DNA of 64,000 nt from [Clostridium] leptum DSM 753. GTDB taxonomy: Bacteria; Bacillota; Clostridia; Oscillospirales; Acutalibacteraceae. The notes below the pieces were generated by a model, which was given only the letters and a program-made list of their open reading frames with translations, ran no database searches and was not told the DNA's origin. Both the position numbers and the translations under genes were made by a program. The stretch is from NCBI GenBank assembly GCA_000154345.1, contig DS480350.1:434001-498000 (forward strand), in the 5' to 3' direction. Each line of letters starts with the position of its first letter. The first letter of the stretch is position 1. Positions 50,632 through 61,000 of this stretch are shown here, one piece after another.

Positions 50632-50894
50632 ACAGGATCAGCGGGGAAAGAGAGAAAACTGGAATCGGCTCATTGCTCTTGAGGCGGAACCATTCTTCAG
50701 CCGTGCGGCTCGTTGGGAGAGCCGGTGAGGCCCGCGGAAGGGCTTTTCCTTGAGCACCGGATGAAACAGGCCTTACTGGGGCGTTCCAGGGTGAAATCAC
50801 GGGAGGGATCAGCTCTGCGGTTTTGGAATTTGCGGCTTCCCGCCGCAGAGATTTTCAAATCCGCAGGAAGCTTATGGAAGAAAGGAGGGCTGAC
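50632..50894. other. Intergenic upstream of dnaG
   Basis: Contains a hairpin of 8 bp (CTCTGCGG near 50813 with CCGCAGAG ending near 50850) and an open frame into dnaG from 50823 without a ribosome site. No promoter was identified with confidence. Confidence 0.4.
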
Positions 50895-52667
50895 ATGCGT
50901 CTGCCGGACAGCTTTTTACAGGAACTGAAGGATAGAAACAATATTTTAGACGTGGTCTCAGGCTATGTGAACCTGAAGCGCTCGGGCAGGACCATGTCCG
51001 GATTGTGCCCCTTTCATGGGGAAAAGACCCCGTCCTTCCATGTGAACGCGGAGCAGGGCTATTTTCACTGCTTTGGCTGCGGCGCCGGAGGAGACGTTAT
51101 TACCTTTATCCGGAAAATTGAGAATTTGGATTACATAGACGCGGTGAAATTCCTTGCCCAGCGGGCGGGAATGGAGCTGCCGGAGGACGGCCGGGACGAG
51201 GCCGCCGCCCATATCCGGGGCAGGATTTACGAGGCTAACCGGGAAGCCGCCAGATTTTTCCACAGGTGCCTTTACAGTGAGGAAGGGAAAAACGCTTTGG
51301 CCTATCTCAGGGGCCGGGGGCTTACCGAGCGGACCATCAAACACTTCGGCCTGGGATACTCTCCTAATTCCCGTTACGCTTTGGTGAGACAGCTCCGTTC
51401 CCTGGGATTCCGGGATGAGGAAATTATCCGGGCCAATTTGGGGTTCCAGGGGAGGTACGGCAGCAAGGGGGCGCTGGACCGGTTTGCTGACCGGGTCATG
51501 TTCCCCATCATCGACCTGCGGGGAAACGTGATCGGCTTCGGAGGCCGGATTATGACCGACCAAAAGCCTAAATACCTGAACACCTCCGACACCATGGTGT
51601 TTAATAAAAGCCAGAACTTATACGCGCTGAATTTCGCGAAAAACGCCGGCGAAAAAAGGCTGATTTTGGCGGAGGGCTACATGGATGTCATCGCCCTGCA
51701 CCAAGCGGGCTTTCCCACAGCCGTGGCGACTCTGGGCACAAGCCTGACCACAGAGCAGGCGCGGCTGATCGCCCGGTACGCCCAGGAGGCGGTGATCTGC
51801 TACGACAGCGACGGCGCGGGCCAAAAGGCCACGGCCAGAGCGATTCCCATGCTGCGGGAGGCGGGGCTTCTGGTGAGGGTGCTGACAGTGACTGGGGGAA
51901 AAGACCCGGATGAATTTATCCGCTCTCACGGAGATCAGGGCCCGGCCAGATTCAAGCAGCTTTTGGAAGCATCTGGAAACGATGTGGAATATCGGCTGCA
52001 AAAGGCCGCAAACGGCCTGGATTTATCCCAGCCTGATGGGAAAATCGCATATTTGACCGCTTGTGTGAGTATACTAGCCACGCTTGATAGTAAAATTGAG
52101 CAGGAGGTTTACGCGGGCAGGATAGCCGCGGAGGTGGAAATTGAGAAAAGCTCCGTAATGGCCCAGGTCGAAAAACAGATGAGAAAGCGCAGGCGGGATC
52201 AGTCAGTCCAGGAATTCCGGGAGATCCAAAAGGCGACCTCGGGCTTTGGGGACGCGGTAAATCCGCAGAAAAGCCAGAATCTGCGGGCCGCCAACGCGGA
52301 GGAGGCCCTGACCGCTTATGTGATAAATAACCCGGATATGGCTAACAATATAGAAAAATGGATCCGTCCGGATGATTTTGTCACTGATTTTAACCGGCGG
52401 GTGTACGAAACGGTGACAGGAAGAATCCGGGAGAACCGTCCCGTGAGCCCGACGGATTTGACCCAGGATTTTTCCGAGCAGGAAATGAGCCGCATTGCCG
52501 GCATGCTATATAAGGCCTCGGTAGGCGGGGAAACCCTGGAGGCCGCCAAGGATTACTGTAAAATTATCAAGCAGGAAAAGAGCAGCGCCAAGCTGCGGGA
52601 GCCCCTGGAGGATGACGAAGCCAAAAGGCTGTTTGAAGAAATTCAGAAGAATAAATTGGGGAAATAG
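50895..52667 (+). CDS. dnaG: DNA primase
   Basis: 590 residues from the ATG at 50895, preceded by AAAGGAGGG; the open frame begins 24 codons earlier without a site. N-terminal zinc finger CPFHGEKTPSFHV...CFGCGAGGD, then the primase core with GRIMTDQKPKYLNTSDT and toprim motifs LAEGYMDVIALHQAG and CYDSDGAGQKA. The C-terminal helicase-binding region is shorter and less conserved. It lays RNA primers at the replication fork. sigA follows 19 bases later, the classic dnaG-sigA operon; rpsU is not upstream. Confidence 0.97.
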   Translation: MRLPDSFLQELKDRNNILDVVSGYVNLKRSGRTMSGLCPFHGEKTPSFHVNAEQGYFHCFGCGAGGDVITFIRKIENLDYIDAVKFLAQRAGMELPEDGRDEAAAHIRGRIYEANREAARFFHRCLYSEEGKNALAYLRGRGLTERTIKHFGLGYSPNSRYALVRQLRSLGFRDEEIIRANLGFQGRYGSKGALDRFADRVMFPIIDLRGNVIGFGGRIMTDQKPKYLNTSDTMVFNKSQNLYALNFAKNAGEKRLILAEGYMDVIALHQAGFPTAVATLGTSLTTEQARLIARYAQEAVICYDSDGAGQKATARAIPMLREAGLLVRVLTVTGGKDPDEFIRSHGDQGPARFKQLLEASGNDVEYRLQKAANGLDLSQPDGKIAYLTACVSILATLDSKIEQEVYAGRIAAEVEIEKSSVMAQVEKQMRKRRRDQSVQEFREIQKATSGFGDAVNPQKSQNLRAANAEEALTAYVINNPDMANNIEKWIRPDDFVTDFNRRVYETVTGRIRENRPVSPTDLTQDFSEQEMSRIAGMLYKASVGGETLEAAKDYCKIIKQEKSSAKLREPLEDDEAKRLFEEIQKNKLGK

Positions 52668-52686
52668 ATAGGGAGGAGCTTTGACT

Positions 52687-53784
52687 ATGACCACAGCTAC
52701 ACCAGACAAGAAAACCGTGATTAGGGATTTGACCGAACAGGCCAAAGCCAAGGGCCAGCTGAGCAACAAGGAGATTTTAGACGCCATCGGAGAGTTGGAT
52801 TTTGAGCCTGAGCAGCTGGAAAAATTTTACGATACCCTGGAAGCCATGGGCGTGGAGATCGTGGAGGATTTTGAGGAGATTCCGCTGGATGACATCAATT
52901 TTGACCTGGTGCCCGACGATGAGGATGACGCCGAGGTCCCCGCCGTGGAAAGCGTGGCCATCGATGACCCGGTCAAGGTTTATTTGAAGGAAATCGGCCG
53001 GGTGCCCCTGCTTTCTCCGGAGGAGGAAATCGACCTAGCCATCCGGATCTCCGAGGGAGACGAAAGCGCTAAGAAGCGGCTTTCCGAGGCAAACCTGCGG
53101 CTGGTGGTTTCCATTGCCAAGCGGTATTTGGGCCGCGGTATGCAGTTTCTAGATCTGATCCAGGAGGGCAACCTGGGCCTGATCAAGGCTGTGGAAAAAT
53201 TCGATTATACCAAGGGCTATAAATTTTCCACCTACGCCACCTGGTGGATTCGCCAAGCCATCACCAGAGCGATCGCGGACCAGGCCAGAACCATCCGGAT
53301 TCCGGTGCATATGGTGGAAACTATCAATAAGGTGAAGAAGGTGAGCAGCCAGCTGCTGCACACCAACGGCCATGAGCCTACCGCCGACGAAATCGCCTTA
53401 GAGCTGGATATGCCGGTGGATAAGGTCCGGGAGATCATGCGGGTAGCCCAGGAGCCGGTTTCCCTGGAAACCCCCATCGGCGAGGAAGAGGACAGCCATC
53501 TGGGGGATTTTATCCCGGATGACGACGCGCCGGCCCCGGCGGACGCGGCCTCCCATATTCTGCTGAAGGAACAGCTGGCCGAGGTGTTGGATACCCTCAC
53601 CCCCAGGGAGGAAAAGGTTCTTCGCCTGCGGTTTGGCCTGGAGGACGGACGCTCCCGCACCCTGGAAGAGGTGGGCAAGGAATTTAACGTCACTCGTGAG
53701 AGAATCCGTCAGATCGAGGCGAAAGCTCTCAGAAAGCTGCGCCATCCCAGCCGCAGCAAAAAGCTGAAGGATTTTTTGGATTAA
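52687..53784 (+). CDS. sigA: Primary sigma factor SigA/RpoD
   Basis: 365 residues from the ATG at 52687, 7 bases after GGAGGAGC. A short acidic region 1.1, region 1.2 DDPVKVYLKEIGRVPLLSPEEE, region 2 KRLSEANLRLVVSIAKRYLG with FSTYATWWIRQAITRAIADQ, region 3, and region 4.2 TLEEVGKEFNVTRERIRQIE are intact. The spacer seen in E. coli RpoD is absent, as in Firmicutes. It directs transcription from TTGACA/TATAAT promoters such as those listed here. Confidence 0.98.
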   Translation: MTTATPDKKTVIRDLTEQAKAKGQLSNKEILDAIGELDFEPEQLEKFYDTLEAMGVEIVEDFEEIPLDDINFDLVPDDEDDAEVPAVESVAIDDPVKVYLKEIGRVPLLSPEEEIDLAIRISEGDESAKKRLSEANLRLVVSIAKRYLGRGMQFLDLIQEGNLGLIKAVEKFDYTKGYKFSTYATWWIRQAITRAIADQARTIRIPVHMVETINKVKKVSSQLLHTNGHEPTADEIALELDMPVDKVREIMRVAQEPVSLETPIGEEEDSHLGDFIPDDDAPAPADAASHILLKEQLAEVLDTLTPREEKVLRLRFGLEDGRSRTLEEVGKEFNVTRERIRQIEAKALRKLRHPSRSKKLKDFLD

Positions 53785-53820
53785 TCTGACCCATTTTGTT
53801 GGAAAGGAGGGCGCTGCCAA

Positions 53821-54225
53821 ATGCATATGACGCTGGAAGCGGATTACGCGGTGCGAATTGTGGAGTTTTTGGCGGAGCAGGGATGTAAAACCGACGCTCA
53901 CACCATCGCGGAGCAAACCCGGGTTCCCTTGCGGTTCGCCCTTAAAATTCTGAGAACCCTGGTGTCCCAGGATATTATTGTCTCCTATAAGGGCGCCAAG
54001 GGAGGCTATCAGCTGGCTCATCCGGCGGAGGAAATCACTCTGAGACAGGTTATCGAGGCGGTGGAGGGGCCTTATGTGCTGAACCGCTGCCAGCATGACG
54101 AATACACCTGCGGGCACACTGCCTGCCGGTTTCATCATGTGTATAACGAGATTTCCCAGCTGGTCCGGGAAAAACTGGAATCGGTGAATTTTTCCGCGGG
54201 AACAGAAAAGAAAAAGGATACATAA
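53821..54225 (+). CDS. Rrf2 family regulator with three conserved-type cysteines
   Basis: 134 residues. The winged helix MTLEADYAVRIVEFLAEQG, PLRFALKILRTLVSQDIIVS and YKGAKGGYQLA is typical Rrf2. Cysteines 90, 97 and 102 (RCQHDEYTCGHTAC, C-x6-C-x4-C) fall where IscR, NsrR and RsrR bind an iron-sulphur cluster, so a redox, iron or nitric oxide sensor is plausible. AAAGGAGGG precedes the ATG, 36 bases after sigA. Target genes are not evident; no isc or suf genes are in the window. Confidence 0.88.
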   Translation: MHMTLEADYAVRIVEFLAEQGCKTDAHTIAEQTRVPLRFALKILRTLVSQDIIVSYKGAKGGYQLAHPAEEITLRQVIEAVEGPYVLNRCQHDEYTCGHTACRFHHVYNEISQLVREKLESVNFSAGTEKKKDT

Positions 54226-54250
54226 AGCAGGATTTGCTTTTGGGAGGAGA

Positions 54251-54619
54251 ATGGATGTGGAATTAAAGCGGGGAGCCGCCTACTGGGCTTCCAGCATGGC
54301 CGGGCTATTTCTTCTGCTGGCTTTCCCCGCGCTTTTTGATGGGATAGAAGGCCTGCGCTGGCCCGCCTTTTTCGAGTTTATCCTTAAAGCCGTTTTCTAT
54401 GCGGTTCTGGGGGCGCTGCTGCTGGCCTCCTTCCATTGGCAGCCTGCTGTCACCTCTGGGACGGTAGCTCTGGTGGAATTGATTCGGATCTTCAGCTGTG
54501 TGATATTTTTAATGGATACCTGGGATTTTTCTCAGATCCCGGTGTTTATCCTATGCATCATGTTTTTTATCGCAAGCCTGATTTTTGCTGTGATTCATTA
54601 TGGCAGGACCCAGGGATAA
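54251..54619 (+). CDS. Small four-helix membrane protein
   Basis: 122 residues, with hydrophobic spans near 12-31, 39-60, 66-88 and 95-115. No family recognised and no charged motifs stand out apart from a basic end. GGGAGGAG precedes the ATG and the gene is 25 bases after the Rrf2 gene, so the two are probably cotranscribed and may share regulation. The stop codon lies inside the terminator stem. Confidence 0.65.
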   Translation: MDVELKRGAAYWASSMAGLFLLLAFPALFDGIEGLRWPAFFEFILKAVFYAVLGALLLASFHWQPAVTSGTVALVELIRIFSCVIFLMDTWDFSQIPVFILCIMFFIASLIFAVIHYGRTQG

Positions 54620-54654
54620 AAAGAAGGTCTAGGAGACCGTTTTTTATCCCTGGG
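54609..54654. terminator. Terminator of the dnaG-sigA-rrf2 block
   Basis: Fourteen-base arms (54609-54622 with 54641-54654) plus an inner GGTCT/AGACC stem; includes the stop codon of the membrane protein gene. Confidence 0.88.
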
Positions 54655-54789
54655 CCAATGGCCCCGGCTGTGTGATGAAAGGGAGGCGCTGAGGGCCTGG
54701 GCTGCTTTTGGCAATTTGAAGCTTTTTATGCCGAACCTTCAAATAGGAGAAATCTAAAAAATCATTTGCAGAGCTTTGACAAGATGCCC

Positions 54790-54820
54790 AAAGGGCCGGC
54801 GTTTCAAACGCCGGCCCTTT
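54790..54820. terminator. Perfect 15-bp hairpin between convergent genes
   Basis: Arms 54790-54804 and 54806-54820 are exact complements around one base. The T tract is short; it most likely ends the minus-strand dehydrogenase transcript. Confidence 0.7.
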
Positions 54821-54891
54821 GCTCTGTTTGGTGGCGCCTGCGCTGGGTCGGAGGTGTTTTCGCTTACTCCGCCGAGAGCCGAAAAAGCGCC

Positions 54892-55920
54892 TTACTCCTG
54901 GGGAAGCACCTGTACCTTAATGGAATCGGAATCCATCTGCTTGAAAAGCGCGGCCTCCAGCTGGGATAAGGGATACTGATGCGTGATCAGGGGAGCGGTC
55001 TTGATTTTTCCCGAGTTGATCAGATTGACCGCCTTTTGATGGGTATCCGGGTTGATAAAGGAGCCTTTGACAGTCAGCTCCTTCTGATAGACCTCAAACA
55101 GCGGCAGGCCGTATTCCGCTCCGGCTTGAGGCACGCTGAACAGCAGAACCGTGGCACCCTTATCCGCCGCGGAAACCGCCTGCTGAGTGGCAAAGGTTTT
55201 TCCTACGCATTCGATTACAACCTGAGCGCCCGCAATTCCGAGAGTATCCCGCAGCTGAACGTCAAGAGGCTTTTCCAGTGGATTGAAAGCGTAGTCCGCG
55301 CCCAGGGTGAGCCCGATTCGGCGGCGGTTTTCCACTGGTTCGCTTAAAATGACCCGGGCGGCGCCCTTCAGCCTGGCAAGCTGTACCATCAGCAGGCCGA
55401 TCGCGCCGCCGCCGATGACGCAGACCGTATCGCCCAGTTCGATTCCGGCAAGCTCCACACCGTGGATACAGCAGGCGAGAGGCTCCGCCATAGCGCCCTC
55501 CGCAAAGCTGACTTCCGGGTTTAAGCGGTACACCTGCCCCTCCGGCACCACGCTGTATTGGGCAAAGCCGCCGTCAAAGTTAACGCCCACGGCTACCAGA
55601 TTGCTGCACAGCTGCTTTTTTCCGGCCTTGCAATAGGGGCATGTTCCGCAATAGATGTTAGGATCCACCGTCACGTGGTCCCCGGTCCGCACCGTGGTCA
55701 CGCCGCGGCCGGTTTCCACCACCACGCCGGCGTATTCATGGCCCAGCACCACCGGAGGAGTAACCTCCGCGGAACCCTTTTCCCCATGATAGATATGAAT
55801 GTCGGTCCCGCAGATTCCCGCCGCCATATTCTGGATTTTCACCTCAAAATCTCCTAAAGGCGGAAAGCTCATTTCTCTCACTTGGAACTGACGGCTTCCC
55901 AGAAAATAGTTGCCTTTCAT
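54892..55920 (-). CDS. Zinc-dependent alcohol/polyol dehydrogenase
   Basis: 342 residues of the medium-chain dehydrogenase family. Catalytic zinc residues lie in AAGICGTDIHIYHGE, VVLGHEYAGVVVE and the Glu of AMAEPLACCIHGVEL; the structural zinc site is CGTCPYCKAGKKQLC. The NAD loop is VCVIGGGAIGLLMVQLA with acidic SEP downstream, which suits NAD rather than NADP. Closest pattern is sorbitol/threonine dehydrogenase. AGGAGGATG precedes the ATG. Substrate unknown. Confidence 0.9.
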   Translation of the reverse strand: MKGNYFLGSRQFQVREMSFPPLGDFEVKIQNMAAGICGTDIHIYHGEKGSAEVTPPVVLGHEYAGVVVETGRGVTTVRTGDHVTVDPNIYCGTCPYCKAGKKQLCSNLVAVGVNFDGGFAQYSVVPEGQVYRLNPEVSFAEGAMAEPLACCIHGVELAGIELGDTVCVIGGGAIGLLMVQLARLKGAARVILSEPVENRRRIGLTLGADYAFNPLEKPLDVQLRDTLGIAGAQVVIECVGKTFATQQAVSAADKGATVLLFSVPQAGAEYGLPLFEVYQKELTVKGSFINPDTHQKAVNLINSGKIKTAPLITHQYPLSQLEAALFKQMDSDSIKVQVLPQE

Positions 55921-55967
55921 AGGACATCCTCCTGTTTGAATTGATATCTATGGAGCTGTTTTTCTCA

Positions 55968-55996
55968 ATTATATTGCAGGCTGAAATGGATGTAAA
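55968..55996 (-). promoter_or_regulatory. Promoter of the dehydrogenase gene
   Basis: On the minus strand TTTACA (plus 55991-55996), 17-base spacer, TATAAT (plus 55968-55973). Confidence 0.82.
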
Positions 55997-56075
55997 TAGA
56001 TAGCCTGCGCCCTTGCCTAAATATTTTTTTATTTCCTTCAGATGAAATAAAGTTGCAGTAAAATCCTGCGGGCTC

Positions 56076-56104
56076 TTGTATTTTAATAGAGAAAAGAATA
56101 GAAT
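56076..56104 (+). promoter_or_regulatory. Promoter of the MATE gene
   Basis: TTGTAT (56076-56081), 17-base spacer, TAGAAT (56099-56104); it diverges from the dehydrogenase promoter. Confidence 0.6.
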
Positions 56105-56145
56105 GGGGGTGAAAGGTTAAGCGAAGCTTAGGAAAGGGCGGGATT

Positions 56146-57591
56146 TTGACTGTGAAACGTTCCTATGAGATCGATATGTGCAATGGACCGCTGTTAGGAA
56201 AGATTCTTCAATTTTCCATTCCACTGATCTGCTCGGGGATCTTGCAGCTTTTGTTCAATGCCGCCGATATCGTGGTGGTAGGGCAGTTTACAGGAAGCGA
56301 CGCGCTGGCGGCGGTGGGGTCTACCAGCGCTTTAAATAACCTAATCGTCAATGTGTTCCTAGGTTTCTCTATTGGCTGCAGCATTATGACCGCCCGGTAC
56401 TATGGCGCCCAGAAATGGAAGGACGTCCACGAGGTCGTCCATACTTCCATGCTGGTCAGCATGATCTGCGGGGCAGCGCTGATCGTCATTGGGATTGCGT
56501 TGGCCCGGCCTTTGCTGGAGGTCATGGGGACGCCGGAAAATGTTCTGGACCAGGCGGTGCTCTATATGCGGATCATTTTCGTAGGAATGCCGGCTCTGAT
56601 GGTATATAATTTCGGTGCGGCTATTCTAAGGGCGGTGGGCGACACCAAGAGGCCGCTGCTGTTTCTGCTGATCGCCGGTGCGATTAATGTTGTGCTGAAT
56701 TTGGTGTTTGTTATCGTGTTCCATATGGGCGTCGCCGGCGTGGCTGTTGCTACCGTGATTTCCCAGTGCGTGTCGGCGGTCATGATTGTGGTCTGCCTGA
56801 TGCGAAGCGAAACCGTCTATCAGCTTTGCCTTAAGGAGCTTCGCATCTACAAGGATAAGCTGATTGAAATCACAAAAGTAGGGCTGCCTGCCGGAATCCA
56901 GGGGGCGGTGTTCAATGTTTCTAATGTGCTGATCCAGTCCTCAGTCAATTCCTTTGGCTCCTTGGTGGTTGCGGGAAATACGGCCGCTACCAACCTGGAG
57001 GGCTTTGTGTATACCTCCATGAACGCTATTTACCAGGCATCCCTGAGCTTTACCAGCCAAAATATTGGCGCGGGAAAAATGGAAAGGATCAAACCGGTGC
57101 TCTGGCGCTGCCTGGCGGTGGTGTTTGTGGTAGGGGCCGGTATGGGCGGGCTGGGGCTTTTGTTTATGAACCAGCTTCTGGGGATTTATTCCGGTGAGCC
57201 TGAAGTGATCAGCTACGGCGCTTTGCGGATGGAGCTGATTTTCTCCACCTATTTCTTCTGCGGCATGATGGATGTAGCCTGCGGCTCGGTGCGGGGGCTG
57301 GGCTATTCTATTACGCCTACGGTGATCTCGCTGACCGGCGCCTGTGGCCTGCGGATTTTATGGATTTATACCGTTTTCGCTTTGGACCGTTCCTTGTTTA
57401 CCTTGTATTTGTCTTATCCCGTGACTTGGGCGGTTACTTTTTTAGGCCATCTGGTATGCTTCTTTATTTTTCTCAGAAAGGTAAAGCGGAAAGCCGCCTG
57501 GGAAATACGGCCGCAAGGGCCTGAGCCTGGCGTGAAAGAAGAGCGCGCCGAAGAAATTTACAATCAACATGAAACGAATGAAGAATTGTAA
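56146..57591 (+). CDS. MATE family efflux transporter
   Basis: 481 residues with twelve predicted helices. Typical MATE sequence: FSIPLICSGILQLLFNAADIV, VVGQFTGSDALAAVGSTSAL and, at the repeat, VGLPAGIQGAVFNVSNVLIQ. Such proteins expel cationic drugs or metabolites using a Na or H gradient. The start is uncertain: TTG at 56146 or GTG at 56152, both near GGAAAGGGCGGG. The last 40 residues are hydrophilic. Confidence 0.92.
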   Translation: MTVKRSYEIDMCNGPLLGKILQFSIPLICSGILQLLFNAADIVVVGQFTGSDALAAVGSTSALNNLIVNVFLGFSIGCSIMTARYYGAQKWKDVHEVVHTSMLVSMICGAALIVIGIALARPLLEVMGTPENVLDQAVLYMRIIFVGMPALMVYNFGAAILRAVGDTKRPLLFLLIAGAINVVLNLVFVIVFHMGVAGVAVATVISQCVSAVMIVVCLMRSETVYQLCLKELRIYKDKLIEITKVGLPAGIQGAVFNVSNVLIQSSVNSFGSLVVAGNTAATNLEGFVYTSMNAIYQASLSFTSQNIGAGKMERIKPVLWRCLAVVFVVGAGMGGLGLLFMNQLLGIYSGEPEVISYGALRMELIFSTYFFCGMMDVACGSVRGLGYSITPTVISLTGACGLRILWIYTVFALDRSLFTLYLSYPVTWAVTFLGHLVCFFIFLRKVKRKAAWEIRPQGPEPGVKEERAEEIYNQHETNEEL

Positions 57592-57629
57592 AAAAGCATC
57601 TGGTTTACAGCTGTGCGTAAAAAGGATAA

Positions 57630-57670
57630 AAAGCGCCCTGTCCGGAAATTTGTTTCGGACAGGGCGCTTT
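57630..57670 (+). terminator. Terminator of the MATE gene
   Basis: Fifteen-base arms 57630-57644 and 57656-57670 pair perfectly; the following T tract is short. Confidence 0.82.
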
Positions 57671-57819
57671 AGCAGCTTTTTAACGCTTTCAACTTTTAGG
57701 GATAGGCGCCGGATGCGCTATGTTTTAAGACCGTGATGGAAAACCTTGATTAACAGGAAGAAAAAGGGAATAAAATAAAAAAGGGGTAAAAGAAAAAAGA
57801 AAAACTTTCCTAGTTTTCC

Positions 57820-57848
57820 TTGACAATCCCCCGAAAGTATTATAAAAT
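57820..57848 (+). promoter_or_regulatory. rpoB promoter
   Basis: TTGACA (57820-57825), 17-base spacer, TAAAAT (57843-57848); TATAAA at 57841 is an overlapping alternative. The leader is about 155 bases and includes a hairpin (57966-57983) just before the ribosome site. The intervening AT-rich sequence has no gene. Confidence 0.8.
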
Positions 57849-58008
57849 AATATACTGCATCATAATGGAAACATATACCCTAACTCCACTTAATATTATC
57901 ATCATTGCGACAAAAATGCAAGGGGAAATGTGAAAATTTTTGGTGGCTGGAAAGCGTTGCGTTGGTACCGCCGCACGGCGGTAAATAGATAAAGGAGTGA
58001 TTGAGCCT

Positions 58009-61000
58009 ATGGTGAACGTCAAACCGGTGCACTTGGGAGAAACGGTGCGAATGAGTTTTTCCCGCATTGATGAGGTTCTGGAAATGCCGAACCTGATCGA
58101 GGTACAAAAGGATTCCTACCAGTGGTTTCTGGACGAAGGACTGAAGGAAGTCTTTAAGGATGTTTCCGGGATTACGGATTACACTGGCAACCTGGTTCTG
58201 GACTTTGTAGACTACAAGCTGGATGTAGACAAGCCAAACTACACGGTGGAAGAGTGCAAGGAAAGAGACACCACCTACGCGGCCGCCCTTCGGGTGACGG
58301 CCCGGCTTCTCAATAAGGAAAGCGGCGAGATCAAAGAATCCGAAGTGTTCATGGGCGATTTTCCTCTGATGACCGACAGCGGCACCTTTGTGATTAACGG
58401 TGCCGAGCGCGTAATTGTTTCCCAATTGGTTCGTTCTCCTGGCGTTTACTATAAAATGGAATACGATAAAACCGGTAAAGAGCTGTTCAGCTCTACCGTG
58501 ATCCCCAACCGGGGCGCCTGGCTGGAGTATGAAAACGACGCCAACGACGTGTTCTATGTCCGTATTGATAAAAACCGCAAGATCCCGATTACCGTGTTTA
58601 TCCGCGCTTTAGGCTTGGGCACCGACGGGGAGCTTTTAGATTATTTCGGCAACGACCAGAGAATCAAGGCTACCATCGAAAAGGATCCGTGCAAAACCAC
58701 TGAGGAGGCCCTGCTGGAGGTTTACCGGAAGCTCCGCCCCAGCGAGCCCCCTACTATTGAAAGCGCCCAGTCCCATATAAACGCCCTGTTTTTTGACGCA
58801 CGGCGTTACGACCTGTCCCGGGTGGGACGCTATAAATACAATAAAAAGCTTGGAATCTCCAACCGTCTCCAGGGCCAGAAGCTGGCCGCGCCTATCGCCA
58901 ACCCGCTCACCGGCGAGGTGATGTTCGACGAGGGCAAGGTGCTGAGCCGTGAGGAAGCGGTGCAGGTGGAAAACGCCGGCGTGACCGTGGCCTATGTCAT
59001 GGCAGAGGGACAGGAGGAGCCGGTCAAGATCATCTCTAACGGTATGGTGGATATTTCCTGCTACGTGGATTTCGACGCGAAAAAGGAATGCGGCATTAAC
59101 GAAAAGGTCCGCTTCAGCGTGCTGGCTGAGATCCTGGAAGCCGCCCGCACCCCCGAAGAGCTGAAAGACGCCCTGCGGGAGCGGGAGGACGAGCTGATCC
59201 CCAAGCACATTATCGTGGATGATATTTTCGCCTCCATCAACTATATGAACTGCCTGGCCTGCGGCATCGGCTCTACCGATGATATCGACCACCTGGGCAA
59301 CCGCAGAATCCGCTCTGTCGGCGAGCTGCTGCAAAACCAGTTCCGTATCGGCTTTTCCCGCTTGGAACGGGTCATCCGGGAAAGAATGACCCTTCAGGCT
59401 CAGGATCTGGAGGTGCTGACTCCTCACGCTTTGATCAACATCCGCCCGGTTGTGGCGGCGATCAAGGAGTTTTTCGGCTCCTCTCCACTGTCTCAGTTTA
59501 TGGATCAGAACAACCCGCTGGCTGAGCTGACCCACAAAAGAAGGCTTTCCTCTCTGGGCCCCGGCGGCCTTTCCAGAGACCGGGCCGGGTTCGAGGTCCG
59601 TGACGTACACTACAGCCACTACGGCCGCATGTGCCCGATCGAGACGCCGGAAGGCCCCAACATCGGCCTGATTTCTTATTTGGCCACCTTCGCCAGAATC
59701 AACGAGTACGGCTTTATCGAGGCTCCGTTCCGCAAGGTGGATAAGGTTAACCACGTGGTGACCAACGAGGTGGTTTACATGACCGCCGATATGGAGGACG
59801 ATTACATCGTGGCCCAGGCCAACGAGCCGCTGGATGAAAACGGGTATTTCCTCCACGCCAAGGTCAACGGACGTTTCCGCGACGAGTTCGTGGAGGTGGA
59901 GCGGGACCGGGCGGATTATATGGACGTTTCTCCCCGGATGGTAGTTTCCGTGGCCACCGCCATGATCCCCTTCCTGGAGAACGACGACGCCAACCGCGCA
60001 CTGATGGGCTCCAACATGCAGCGGCAGGCGGTTCCCCTTCTGAAGACAGAGGCGCCCATCGTGGGCACCGGCATGGAATACAAGGCCGGCGTTGACTCCG
60101 GCGTATGTATCCTGGCGAAAAAGGATGGCGTGGTGGAAGCCGTCAGCGCCGACGAGATCCGAATGAAGAATGACGACGGCACCACGGACACCTATCATGT
60201 GATTAAGTTTATGCGCTCCAACCAGGGCACCTGCGTCAATCAGGTTCCGGTGGTCTCCAAGGGACAGCGGGTGAAGAAAAACGCGGTGCTGGCCGACGGC
60301 CCCGCCACCTGCAACGGCGAGATCAGCCTGGGTAAAAACGCCTTGATCGGCTTTATGACCTGGGAAGGCTACAACTACGAGGACGCGGTCCTCATCAACG
60401 AAAAAATCGTCCGCGACGACGTTTATACCTCGATTCACATCGAGGAATATGAGACCGAGGCCCGGGATACCAAATTAGGGCCGGAGGAGATCACCTGCGA
60501 CATTCCCAATGTCAATGAGGATCTGCTGAAGGATCTGGATGAAAACGGCATTATCCATGTGGGCGCCGAGGTCCGCGCCGGGGATATCCTGGTAGGCAAG
60601 GTCACTCCTAAGGGAGAGACGGAGCTGACCGCAGAGGAGCGGCTGCTGCGCGCCATCTTCGGCGAGAAGGCCAGAGAGGTGAGAGATACCTCCCTGAGAG
60701 TGCCGCACGGCGAATACGGCATCGTGGTAGACGTGAAGGTGTTCACCAGAGAGAACAGCCACGACGAGCTGCCTCCGGGAGTGAACAAGGTGGTGCGCTG
60801 CTATGTGGCCCAGAAGAGAAAGATCTCGGTGGGAGACAAGATGGCGGGCCGCCATGGAAACAAGGGCGTTGTTTCCAGGATCCTGCCTCAGGAGGATATG
60901 CCGTATCTGCCTGACGGCACCCCGCTGGATATCGTATTGAACCCCTTGGGCGTACCTTCCCGTATGAACATCGGCCAGGTGCTGGAGGTTCACTTAGGCT

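Noticed and set aside
58636..60438. Minus-strand open frame of 600 codons opposite rpoB
   Set aside because: Antisense to conserved rpoB sequence, with no ribosome site or recognisable domain.
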